A model generated the notes under the pieces. It was given only the letters and a program-made list of their open reading frames with translations, was not told the DNA's origin and searched no databases. A stretch of 64,000 bases of DNA from Aphelenchoides besseyi (taxonomy: Eukaryota > Nematoda > Chromadorea > Rhabditida > Aphelenchoididae): the NCBI GenBank assembly GCA_024699855.1, contig JAMPIQ010000003.1:4464001-4528000 (forward strand), given 5' to 3'. Shown here piece after piece: positions 10,421 through 19,834 of the stretch; positions within the stretch are counted from its first letter, which is position 1, and each line of letters opens with the position of its first letter. The position numbers were made by a program, and so were the translations under genes.

Positions 10421-11733
10421 ATGAATGAACTGGAAGTTGAACTGCTTGTGCGTCAACGTCAAATGATTTCCTTTCGTCTTCGACTTCTCGCTTTACGATT
10501 GAAACGACGCAAACGCAAATATTGGGTACACCCATTCTTTCGTAACCGTAGTACCAAAGGAGAATACGTCTCAGTTTTCCTCGATCCAAAACTCGACGAC
10601 CACAAGTTCTTCGAGTATCTTCGGATGACTAGAGTAACGTTCGAAAAACTGTGTTCTCTTGTGTCTGCTGGGTGTGTTTACATTTCATTAGTTCGTTACG
10701 ATTGTTGGCCTTCAGATTGTTAAAGACGTCGATACGAACTCCTATAGCTTCACGTGAAAGATTGGTGTTAACAATTCGTTTTTTGGCAACCGGTCGGTCG
10801 TTTCGGGATCTTTCGAAAACTTTTTGAATCGGCGTCTCAACTGTTTCCTCGATTGTGAATGAAACGTGTGAAATCCTCCGAGACATTCTCACGCCCATTT
10901 ACCTCCGAACACCCGAATCTGAACAGGAATGGCTTGAATTAGCAACTGGGTATTGGAATCGATGGAATTGCCCCAACACAATAGGCAGAAGAATCTTCTA
11001 TTGAGTTTTCCATTCCCAATAATTTTAGGCGCATTTGATGGTAAACATATAGTTGTAAAACGACCGGCGAGATCAGGTTCGAATTTTTCAACTACAAGCA
11101 CCAGTTTTCCATTGTTTTGTTGGCGGTATGTGATGCAGACGGCATCTTCCGTTACGTTGACATCGGAGGCTTTGGCCATGAATCTGACGGCGGTTTGTTC
11201 GATCGGTCTGACTTGAAACGAGCATTAGACGATCCGTCTAATCCACTGAACATTCCAGTCCCTGGATCTCTTCCCAACTCGTCGATTCAGTTACCGTACT
11301 TTTGGGTTGCCGATGCTGCATTTCCTTTGTTGCCCAATATCATGAAGCCCTTCGGCGGCCGTAACTTAAGCGACGAACAACAACGATACAACTATCGGTT
11401 TGCCTTCAATTCATTTCGTTTCAGCGACTTCTATTCAGAATCAGCCGTGCCCGTATAACGATAGAAAGAGCTTTTGGAGTTTTGACAGCTCGGTGGCGCT
11501 TGCTGTTAAAACCCATTGAAATGAGCTCGGACAACATCGACAACGTCATATGGGCTGCAGTCGCGCTTCACAACTTCGTCGCCATTGAATCGTCTCCCCT
11601 TGATAATTCAATTCAACAAATGATGCCGACAACTCAACTGCAATCCGCCCAAATGATGCCCCCTCATTCCACACGATATTCCCGTCGTGCAGAATCTATT
11701 CGTAATCATTTGAAAGATTATTTTGCATCGTAA
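10421..11733 (+). pseudogene. HARBI1-like DDE transposase, inactivated
   Basis: Starts at ATG 10421. Exon 1 ends at 10671 and the next begins at 10716 (phase 2). The frame then runs through RERLVLTIRFLATGRSFRDL to a TGA at 10825-10827, where the family has a sense codon. Downstream are GAFDGKHIVVKRP (first Asp), DADGIFRYVDIGGFGHESDG (second Asp region) and, after a 41-base intron, ARITIERAFGVL with the third acidic residue, then ALHNFVAIES. All three catalytic acidic positions are present. A 1-base deletion in the T run at 11084-11088 shifts the frame between the first and second Asp. One intron (10985-11028) starts with GC. It is a recent pseudogene. Confidence 0.85.
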
Positions 11734-11858
11734 TTTGCCTATGTTAACAAACACGACAAAAATGGCGATTAATTGTTTATAAACCTCTGATTTGTTTGAT
11801 TTGCGGACGAAAAACCGGAACAGAAAACGCGTCGAAAAACGGATCGTACGTACGGAAG

Positions 11859-11955
11859 CATTGTGAACAGCTTGCGGACTGCCCGTGTGGAACAGAAAAC
11901 GGAACGCAAAACGGTTGCGGATGCGGACACATTGTGAACAGCTTGCGGATTGCGG
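11859..11955 (+). repeat. GC-rich subterminal repeats of the Harbinger element
   Basis: CATTGTGAACAGCTTGCGGA occurs at 11859-11878 and again at 11930-11949. The space between and after is filled with GCGGA/TGCGG words, and inverted versions of these occur at the left end (8870-8990). Subterminal arrays like this can be binding sites for the accessory protein or transposase. That role is an inference. Confidence 0.6.
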
Positions 11956-11984
11956 GTGCGGAAGCGGGTGCGGAAGCGGACGTC

Positions 11985-11999
11985 ATTTTGAACGCGTGG
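11985..11999 (-). repeat. Right terminal inverted repeat of the Harbinger element
   Basis: ATTTTGAACGCGTGG at the right edge, the inverted partner of 8860-8874, followed directly by TAA (12000-12002). Confidence 0.75.
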
Positions 12000-12340
12000 T
12001 AAGACGAATCATAACGCTACGGAAAGTAGCCGAGGTAAAGTTTACTTTTTATATGCATTTTATTGATTGAATTTTCTAATTTCAATTATTTTAGCTAGCC
12101 GTTACAATTTGGATCTCATTGAACTTTAGCTTGGATTTTTTGTTGATGTCACCGCCGATGGTACAACTAAAACCTATTACGTAAAGACCCTTGGTAATCT
12201 GTCTGAAGCTCGAAAAGTTTCATTCAAAAAGCTAAAGATCGACCTCGCCGACCTTTTTACAAGTTATAAAGCTTGTGCGGAATCGGATTACCTGAAATCC
12301 GGATTCTCCCAGATGTGAAAGGCTCCGACGGCGTGTACCT
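12000..12340 (+). pseudogene. Copy D, 3' half
   Basis: This resumes after the target duplication. Removing the element and one TAA gives an uninterrupted frame to a GTAAAG donor near 12036. After a 60-base AT-rich intron the next part reads GFFVDVTADGTTKTYYVKTL, matching the GFVATICHDGRKDVYFVKTH strand of copy B, and then DLADLFTSYKA in place of DLREVFAYML. A stop follows near 12316. No catalytic loop or C-terminal segment is visible. It is a pseudogene, broken twice: by the transposon and by loss of its 3' part. Confidence 0.65.
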
Positions 12341-12600
12341 GCAGCCGAAGAGTTAATTTTTGACCTCACAACGGAAGGCATGAACTTAAGTCGGCCTTGA
12401 GTACTCATTTTTGGCTCACAGTTTTCCCGCCGTCACGGATTTTTTGATGTTACGTCCCTTTTGTCAAATCGGGCTTTTTGTAAAGGCCGGTGCATTTGTA
12501 AAAGTCCCGGCCGTTTTGTCAAATGTCCCGGTACAAATATTCAATAGCTATTTTTAAGTCAGTTATTCAATTTAAACACGATATCCAAAAAAATAATACA
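12341..12600. other. Short stretch without a gene
   Basis: No coding signal. A word pair, TTTTGTCAAATCGGGCTTTTT at about 12459-12479 and GTTTTGTCAAATGTCCCGG at about 12514-12532, repeats loosely, with TGTAAAAGTCCCGGCC between. I see no terminal repeats around it. Confidence 0.4.
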
Positions 12601-12787
12601 AATGAATTTGGACAAAAATTGGAGTTTGATTGACCGCCGTGAGAACAAACACTTGCGGAAATTTGGCCGCACATTTACTATTCGTGTTGATCAATTTTTC
12701 GTTTTCCCGTAGTCATTTGTTTGCGCTTTAAGTAAATTTGGCAATTTATAAGATCGTGTATTGTATGATACGGTAATTTCAGAGGGC

Positions 12788-13240
12788 ATGGATACATCGG
12801 GAGAAGCAAAGGAGTCGGAGAACTTAGACGAACGATTTCGATTAGAAGCGGCGCAGCGTTTTGAAGACGCTTTGACAACGTTCATTGCTGCTAAGAAGTG
12901 TTATGGTGTGAAAACAGAAACCGAGTACAAGAGAACACTGAGTGTCTTGAAAAGACACGAAGAAGGATTGAAAGTCCAACACACAAATGACTACAATCTG
13001 ATCAAGCGGTAAGTTTTGCGTTGAAACATTTAACATTGGTTTTCTTTTAGGTACAAACGACGACTTGTTGGTCGCAAGTACAAACTGTTCAAAAAAGATC
13101 TACTCGTCGTTCGATCGGACAAGTGCTTTCAAAATACTGTGGTCTGTCCACACATCGAAGGGACACATCGGCCATAACGTCATGTTGTGCGAGTTAAAGA
13201 GTCAAGGATATGGTAGTAGTATGTGGTGCCAGAAGAGTTA
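12788..13240 (+). mobile_element. KRBA2-like transposon-derived fragment (integrase zinc-binding region)
   Basis: ATG 12788 opens a frame with a helical N-terminus (ERFRLEAAQRFEDALTTF) and then HTNDYNLIKR, followed by a clean intron (about 13011-13050) and YKRRLVGRKYKLFKK. In another frame the continuation is DRTSAFKILWSVHTSKGHI followed by GHNVMLCELKSQGYG, which looks like the H-x-x-x-GH zinc-binding head of a retroviral-type integrase. The order (YxxLKRY, short linker, HxxxGHGG-like) matches the host-captured KRBA2 family and its transposon relatives. A frame change in the six-A run at 13091-13096 and the absence of an integrase core mark it as a remnant. Confidence 0.5.
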
Positions 13241-13574
13241 CAAAATCAATAAAAATCCCATAAATCATTCTGCGCTTAAACCTGTCACTTTTTGGCTAAT
13301 ACCTGTCACTTTTTGCTTATATCCATCAAAAATCGTCAGGTATAGTCCTATATAAGGATTTTTTGTACAAAAAATACAGTAACCGTACAAAAGTAACTTC
13401 CCGATCTCGCGGAGAAGTCATTTATTATCACTCTCAAGGAGGGACCACCTGTCAAAAACGACTTCACGACCGAGTGCCAGACCGACAAGACCGCAAACCG
13501 TGAAATTCGTTATCGAAATCGACCATTTTTTGTTCAAATGTTTATTCTTGCAATCAACAATCATTTACGACTGA

Positions 13575-13990
13575 ATGTCAGCCATTTTCACTCACTCTTT
13601 TTTCCTTCATTTGCTCATGAAGCCCGTTCAGTGGATCAAAACATTGGTTTTCGTTTACTATTGCGTTTTCAATTGGGGCTGAAAGGGAGTGGAACTTGAT
13701 GATTGTAGTGTATTCGAAGGTTGTTATTAGCAAGCATTCAGGCAATCCTCCTGTAGTGAAATCGATGTTGTTCCTCATCCGCGACTGTTTTCAAGAATTC
13801 TCAGTTGTTGAATGTCACAGCATCTAACCACTTGTCTTGAATCTCTGATCATTCAAAAAACCATCATAACTCCAAGTTTTTGCAATCAATGGTTCAAACA
13901 AAAAGGCCTTCAATTTTGCAACCTTATATTCGAGAAAGAGATTACTGCGACTTAATAGGCAATGCACCAGTGCGTTTATTTGTGTGTGTG
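13575..13990 (+). repeat. Direct repeat, copy 1
   Basis: About 415 bases recur at 17003-17400 in the same orientation with many substitutions. Landmarks are TTCAGTGGATCA, GCATTCAGGCAA(T/C)CCTCC, GTCACAGCATCTA and a CTCCAAG(T/C)TTTTGCA core. Both copies keep a minus-strand peptide of the form TTGGLPEC(L/S)LI, so it may once have been coding. A final word, TTGGAGTTTCGTGATCTT (near 14022), reappears only at about 17934, which means that copy 2 carries an insertion. Confidence 0.7.
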
Positions 13991-14567
13991 ACATTATGGA
14001 TCTTCTAAACAAACGTCTTCGGTTGGAGTTTCGTGATCTTACCTTTGTCAGAGTCCTTGACGCGTTCAGTTCTTTGTTGGCCTTTTGATATCTCAAATTC
14101 ATTCTCGGGGTTTCGAGTTCGTTTGAAACAGCTATTTTAAATGAAACCAAAATACATTTAAATTGTTGGTTTCAGCGAATTGAAAAATATGGAAACTGGA
14201 GCACTTTGTCACGCAAACTGCTCAAAAGTGAACAACTTCATGTGCACAACATCTGGTTTGGACGAATGATTCTTCGTTACGTACAAGTGTCCAGACCATT
14301 TTGTCGTGGACACGTTCTACGGAACTAGAAAGTGAGTTTGAAAACCGTGTTAAAGTAATAAGCGAATGTTTAAGGATTGCTTTTGATTGGTCAGCTCTAA
14401 CAACCAATAAAAAGCGAACGAGAAAACAATGTAAATTCTACCTTCGTTTTCTTCACTTTGTCGACGTAAAATACTTTTATGGGACAATCATCTGTTTTTC
14501 GTCGAATGTCGTTGCAATAATCAACGGCATCTTTGATTTGGTCACTTGTGTTCTCAAGTTCGAGAGA

Positions 14568-15236
14568 ATGATCGTCCTGAATGGCTGGTACGATCATCAC
14601 GTTTTGATTGATGAGACGACGAAGGGCTCTTCGATTTTGCTGCGCCCTACAACTCGTGGACCAATGAAACACGCGGCCATCAGCTTCAACGACAACCAGC
14701 TTTCTCTTGGGGAAACGATTGAAATGTCGTATGCACTTCACTTTCCCATGAAGTTCAACAACAAACTGTATGGATTTCGGGCCGATGACGTCGTGAACGC
14801 CCACGAATTGGTCGAGTTTTCGTTAGCTGACGGCACACGAACCGTCCAAAAGATTGAACTTCGTAACCAGACGAGCAAGATTTTCGCAAAAGTAAGTTTT
14901 CTACTGTCAAATTTCACTCCTCGTTTTTAGTACACGCACATACGTGGTGTAGGAACAAACTCTTGGTTGCACAATTCAACAAGAGTACTGGAATCTCGTC
15001 AATAAGTGGATTCGATACTGTGGATCTGAAGTGCCAGGAAACGAAGCTCGAAGTCAAAGGAAAAGTCCGAAACTTATCTTTGCTTGGAAGCTCATTGATC
15101 GTCTTGGCTTATGTAAAAAAAGTAGAAATGCCTATGAAAACTTGTACTACAGATTTCCGTTTGGGTAAGTGCTAACCGTTTTACTGATCAAATTCTAAAT
15201 TTTAGGAACTGTGATTCGTTGAGCACTTTAGTTTAA
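14568..15236 (+). CDS. Hypothetical protein, three exons
   Basis: Exons 14568-14891, 14953-15164 and 15206-15236 join in phase (0, then 2) with GTAAGT donors and TTTTAG or GTGTAG acceptors, giving about 188 residues. The first exon (MIVLNGWYDHHVLIDETT, then FNDNQLSLGETIEMSY) looks like a beta-rich domain. The second is basic and helical (EYWNLVNKWIRYCGSEVP, KLIFAWKLIDRLGLC). The frame is open upstream of the chosen ATG, so an earlier exon is possible. I do not recognise the family. A 135-codon antisense frame over the first exon is the rival reading. I prefer the plus strand because the exon junctions agree. Confidence 0.4.
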
Positions 15237-15273
15237 AGAACAGTGAGTCGTTAGTCTCAATCAGATCCGCAAT

Positions 15274-15459
15274 TCAACCAATGGTTTTTGTCCAAAGCCC
15301 CATCCCATTACCGTTGTTACCCTCTTTAAAATGAAAGCCAACTTTGATGTGTTTGCTCATGATAATAAATCCGCAATTAGTTTTGTATAACCACGCACAT
15401 TGATCTTTCTCCAGAATTTGACTGAACTCGAATGGTTCATTTCTGTAGTCTGACGACAT
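15274..15459 (-). CDS. Hypothetical short ORF
   Basis: MSSDYRNEPFEFSQILEK opens a 61-residue frame with protein-like content (CGFIIMSKHIKVGFHFKEG) ending at TGA 15274. It lies tail to tail with the gene ending at 15236. No domain is recognised, and it may be one exon of a longer gene. Confidence 0.3.
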   Translation of the reverse strand: MSSDYRNEPFEFSQILEKDQCAWLYKTNCGFIIMSKHIKVGFHFKEGNNGNGMGLWTKTIG

Positions 15460-15481
15460 TATGAGTAAAGAATGAAAGTTG

Positions 15482-15827
15482 ATCAATACGAGTAATCGAG
15501 ATCCTCACGTTTATGGATATGATCGGAATTGCGGCGATGCCTTCTATTCGAAGGTATGCGGGTATTCCAAGGACAATCGCCCAAAAACTTCGCTCTTCAT
15601 TTGGCAGCTGGAACGTACAACCACCCGAATCGTTTGGCGAAGAGATCAGAGACTGTCAGTTACTCGATTGGTGTTGTAAGAGTAAACATTTAAAATCATT
15701 TCCTTTTGTACTTTCAATCTTCAACTTGAATTATTTCCTTCGATTTAGAGTCACGAAGGCAACCGGCAAATTTCATGTCTTTATTTTGGGTTTGGAGACT
15801 GTTGAACACATTGGTAGAATCTCGTAG
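15482..15827 (+). CDS. Hypothetical protein, two exons, start uncertain
   Basis: One exon (about 15482-15675) with VYGYDRNCGDAFYSKVCGY and SLFIWQLERTTTRIVW joins across a 73-base intron (GTAAGA...ATTTAG) in phase to TKATGKFHVFILGLETVEHI, stopping at TAG 15825-15827. No ATG in a good position is visible, so the 5' end is undefined. The family is unknown. It may belong with the orphan gene at 14568. Confidence 0.35.
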
Positions 15828-15839
15828 GCATCAACTATA

Positions 15840-17000
15840 TCAACATACGACCACTCTTTATCGAACTATCACAAATTAGCATGATTGGAAATCACTTAAT
15901 CTTGTGATCACAATTTTGATTATAGCTTTTGATATCGATCTTAATAACTGTAAATTGCATGAATAATTCGGTCTAAACATAGTCGAAGCAAATGAGCCGA
16001 AAATTTTAACCATCAGACATTAAAGTCCAAGAGAAATCAACTTCCATTGTCTACAACTCGAGGACCAGTGACTGTATAAGCTTGTAGTTAACAGAAGAAC
16101 AATAAACTCTATTGGACTCTAAACCCTGTGAATATCAGCGAAATCCGATTAGCCAATGAGCTACAATACACAACACCCCTCATTCTCTTGTTTGATACGT
16201 CCATCGCGCAAATCGATGTATCTTGGAGATTCTGGCAACAACTAGTGCTCAAATTGTTTTAACAGATAGCTTAAAGGTTTAGCTATTCAAGGCGTTCAAA
16301 ATCGTAGCTATCGGATAACTGAAAGAGAAGTGAGAGCATTTCAAAGTCCAACAATTTGTCAAAAATCGTCCAAAATTTCAAAAGTTTGTTGAGCTCTTCT
16401 CACTAAAGATGGAGAGCTGTAATTTGGCATATTTCTTATGGAGCTTAAAAGATCATAATTCTAGGAATTTCGAGAGCTGAGGTTGATCGAGAGCAGAATT
16501 GGAACCTAAAACACACTCAAAAATTGAGTCTCGTGAACTTGACTGTAACAATGATATTAGTTGGTCTCAATCGCTGTAATTTGCGGGACAATTACACAAT
16601 ATTGGATTAATTTGTAGTGGTTACTGCATGTTAATCGATTTAATGCTTGCAGAAATCGAACTTCACGTCTATGGCTTGAGATAAGGAAAAGTAAGAAGGA
16701 CAATTGCTTTCATATCTCAACTTCTAGGCGTCGAATGTTAATCAACTTCCAGCCACGTCGAAACAGTCAATATCTTAACATCTAGAGTTCTGATCAAACG
16801 TTTTTAGTGGCCATCAAAAAACACTCTCCAAGTGATTGGTTCATTGATCGAAAATTCGAAATCACTACGTGAAAAAAGCAACCGGATCTTCAGGTCATTT
16901 CAGTCGAAGTTGTACGGGTAGCTGCTACTACCGCCTGATCGCTGATCGTGTTAACCTGTTGGGTCAGATGTAAACTCGAAAAAGCAGTCGATTCGGCCAT
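15840..17000. other. AT-rich stretch without a gene
   Basis: No reading frame of note on either strand. I see no tRNA-like cloverleaf, simple-sequence array or transposon end in it. Confidence 0.5.
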
Positions 17001-17002
17001 TT

Positions 17003-17400
17003 TACTCGCTCCTTCTTTTCTTCATTTGCTCTTGAATTCTGTTCAGTGGATCAGAGTACAGATTTTTTACTGTCTAGTTTTCGATTGGGACTGAAAGGAA
17101 TAATGGAATTGATGATTGTATTGTATTTGAAGGGTTTTATTAGCGAGCATTCAGGCAACCCTCCTGTAGTGAGATCGATGTTGTTGTTCTTCATCTGCGA
17201 CTGTTTCCAAGGAATCTCAAGTGAACGTCACAGCATCTAGCCACTTGTTTTCAATATCTGGTCATTAAAAAACCATCACACTACTCCAAGCTTTTGCATT
17301 CAATAGTTCAAACAGAAGCTACTCCAGTTTTGCCATCGTATATTCTGGAATGCGATCACTGTGAGTTTATAAGCAATGTCCAACGATGATCATTCGTGTT
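17003..17400 (+). repeat. Direct repeat, copy 2
   Basis: Partner of 13575-13990 (same order of landmarks, more diverged). The stretch that directly follows copy 1 is only met again at about 17934, so roughly 530 bases (17400-17930) were gained here or lost there. The 17400-17930 segment has no recognised gene. Confidence 0.7.
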
Positions 17401-17953
17401 GTTTGGGCGCAAAGAGAAATGTAAATGGCGTGCCAATTAGCTTCGCGCAGTAAAAGACGGAGTTACCTTGTTTTGTGATCGGGCGCCATCGTCGTTCAAA
17501 TGGTCAATTGCGGCTTTCCTTCATGACCAAGCAACCGGTTGCCATCTTTTTCTCCGCTTTGTTCTAATCTCCGTCGTTTTGATTTCGTTTACTCAACGAT
17601 TTCTCCTGCTTGCTTAATCTGAAGTTTACAGTCACCTATCCAGTGGTCATCCGATGCTCTAATCTTGATTGCCTCATGCCGCTTTTCTCCGCGTTGGTCA
17701 AGAATTGTGTTCACTGTTGTTGTGTTGTTGCAACTTGTTGTTATGCTTTCTTCGCATTTCCTACGCATTTCAATTTGTTGTTTGAGTTTGTTAAGCCAAG
17801 CTTGAGGTTATGAATGGATCTACGACTGTCGTTGTCATCATTCTTTTTGTTAACAGACATCGAAGAAAATTTGGGGACTTCGATTTGAATGAATCTTAGA
17901 AATCTTGTAAGAGAGTGTTATCCACTTATTGGCTTGGAGTTTCGTGATCTTGT

Positions 17954-18472
17954 CTAGCGAACTGAACGCCGTCGTTCCACTTTCCCACGACAACGAGCAG
18001 GTGGCCAAAATGATTCCAATCGCATTGAAGATCGACGTGACGCTTGGAGCAAACTAAAAGCCAAAAAGAAAAGCAATTTCAAAGACTTCGAACCTACAAA
18101 CCTGAACACCGAATGTACGGCCATAGAAACAAGAAGCATCCAAGCTCTCGATTCCCTTCAGCATCCCATGATACAACGAGTAGTCGCAGTCAAGCGACGG
18201 GAACAACGAGTTCTCGTCCAATGTTTCGGTTAAAAGCACGACCGAAATCCATTTCCCGGTGTGTGTTCGTCGTAATCGCATTTTCGTGCAGACTCTTGCA
18301 TCTTCACCATCAAGTCTGAAATCAGCGATCTTTCGAATGAACGATGTCAACAGTTGTTACCGTTGATCATTTCGCTTGTCGCACCGATTTCGCTGCAACA
18401 TTCGGCGATTCGCTGATAGTACATGGATTTGGTTCGATTCGCGTGGAAGTAGACGTGATTCTCGTCAGCCAG
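17954..18472 (-). pseudogene. Hormone-sensitive lipase N-terminal domain, truncated and frameshifted
   Basis: Read on the minus strand, exon 18472-18361 starts LADENHVYFHANRTKS and continues to EMING. After a GTAACA...TTTCAG intron comes CDYDEHTPGNGFRSCF, which matches the YDxxTPxNGYRSL signature of the HSL N-terminal domain. A stop and frame change follow. The other frame then gives LDASCFYGRTFGVQ and, after a 45-base intron, FAPSVTSIFNAIGIIL, matching CFYGRxLGFQFxP in HSL. No HGGGF oxyanion motif or GDSAGG serine motif is seen within several kb, so the catalytic lipase domain is absent. It is a pseudogene or a duplicated 5' fragment. Active HSL hydrolyses stored diacylglycerols and sterol esters. 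Confidence 0.65.
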
Positions 18473-18593
18473 CTAAACCCCATAAAGTCATTTCGAACAC
18501 GAGGAAATCAGATTACCAGTTTGGGCAAACGGAAAACTCCATCACGCTCCACGAGAATTTGCTGTCCGACTCCAACTTTGTGCGGAACGACCG

Positions 18594-19095
18594 TTAGAAT
18601 GTCGTTGCGATGAGTTTTCGTTTGCATCGAGCCGGCTGGAACACACAAGCGTATGATAAACCATCGGATGTTTATGACGCGCCATTTCATTTCGTTTCAA
18701 CGGCTTCGAATATCAAACAACAATCAGCAAGCATCTTTGTTTATTGTTTTAGAAACATAATAAAAAGTTCGAGTCAACTAAAAACAATCATCAACGAAAA
18801 TGAGATGAATAACAACGTGGGTCGATTGAACTTGCGGCAAACAACAATGCGACATTCTGGGAAGGTTTAAGAGTTGAGAGCGCCGGTCTGTTTCAGCCCA
18901 ATCGCAACATCATCTTTCGTCTTGATGTTGTTGTTTTGCGAAGCCATTTGTTTCGGTAAATTCACGAAAAGATCATTTGCAGCACTTAATGAAGCTAAAT
19001 TACAGGGTAAGATTTCATATTTCGTAGAGAGTATTCTAAAGTTTGTTTGTTGCGCATATCATGTGGCAAGTTTATTGAGTCGCTTTGTAGTTTAA
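18594..19095 (+). other. Ambiguous plus-strand frames
   Basis: Two adjacent open frames (18610-18870 and 18874-19095) could be linked by a 32-base intron. The second contains a hydrophobic start (MLLFCEAICFG) followed by a KR pair, as in a small secreted peptide. Neither has a recognised domain, and the splice signals are poor. Confidence 0.2.
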
Positions 19096-19107
19096 ACCGA
19101 ACATTGA

Positions 19108-19649
19108 TTACTTACTGTTGAGTGTCAATGAAGAATCCGTGTAAACGCCGTTGTCGAATGTGTTGTCTTGAGCGAAAAACGGAGTTGATTGCATTAAGGC
19201 CGAAGAAATTGGGAAGTTAGAGGATGATAATGAGTTGTTTGCGAGTTGTTGAGTTGACAGTTGCGGCTGATATGGAAGGTACATTTGTTTGGGCCATTGG
19301 GTTCTAATTCTGAAATTGAAAGTACATCAAATTGATATCATCTTCGAGATGCCTTAAAGAATCCTGTTTGCAAGTTCGGGATGAGCGGAAACGAAGGTTG
19401 GTAGTCTGTAAATGTGGTCATTAGCTAGAAAGACCTTCAAAACTTACGGCCGAGGTTTTGCGGTGTTGATTGAGTAACCGGTTGGAATGGCTGCTGATTG
19501 TAAGAGTTCTCTGTTAGAACCGTTCGCTTCGGTATGATGTTCTCTTCATCATCAGTCGAATCACGAAGACGTTTGCGATTGTTCGCAAAGCCGGACGACG
19601 ACGCGAACGGCGGGAGGCCCTCGTTGTTGTCTTGGGCGTTCGTGCTCAT
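19108..19649 (-). CDS. Hypothetical Gln/Ser/Asn-rich protein
   Basis: The frame starts at ATG 19649 with MSTNAQDNNEGLPPFASS, followed by a basic patch (NNRKRLRDSTDDEENIIPKR) that could be a nuclear localisation signal. A GTAAGT donor follows near 19447. Later exon-like blocks read DYQPSFPLIPNLQTGFF and then QMYLPYQPQLSTQQLANN through TPFFAQDNTFDNGVYTDS to TAA 19108-19110. The composition suggests a disordered nuclear or RNA-associated protein. No folded domain is visible and the family is unknown. Confidence 0.5.
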
Positions 19650-19834
19650 TTTCTTTGCTGGTTTTGCGATAAAAAAAGCTGCAAAAGTTCACGATATCAA
19701 CACATAATTCGGAATTTTGCGCGCCAACACGTAGAGGTGATCTTCAAGAAACAACCGGAAATCAGAAGTTGGCGCAGATAATGACAAAAACAGAAAAATA
19801 AGTGAGGGATAAGATGGAATTGTTCTCACACTAT

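Larger units (their letters stand above)
8860..11999 (+). mobile_element. PIF/Harbinger DNA transposon, 3.14 kb
   Basis: The element is bounded by 15-base imperfect terminal inverted repeats and a TAA duplication. It contains the two genes usual for PIF/Harbinger: a DNA-binding accessory protein (here MADF type, 9282-10126) and a DDE transposase (10421-11733), both on the plus strand. AATAAA at 10328-10333 sits between them. The insertion splits copy D of the kinase-like family. The copy is probably immobile on its own, since the transposase has an in-frame TGA at 10825-10827 and a 1-base deletion near 11084-11088. Confidence 0.85.

Noticed and set aside
14397..14804. 135-codon minus-strand ORF opposite the hypothetical gene at 14568
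   Set aside because: It has no splice partners, whereas the plus-strand frame connects through two in-phase introns with good signals. Not fully excluded.
18927..19095. Possible secreted peptide (hydrophobic start, KR pair)
   Set aside because: The start context and splice signals are weak, there is no peptide repeat or cysteine pattern, and the frame depends on an unproven intron.
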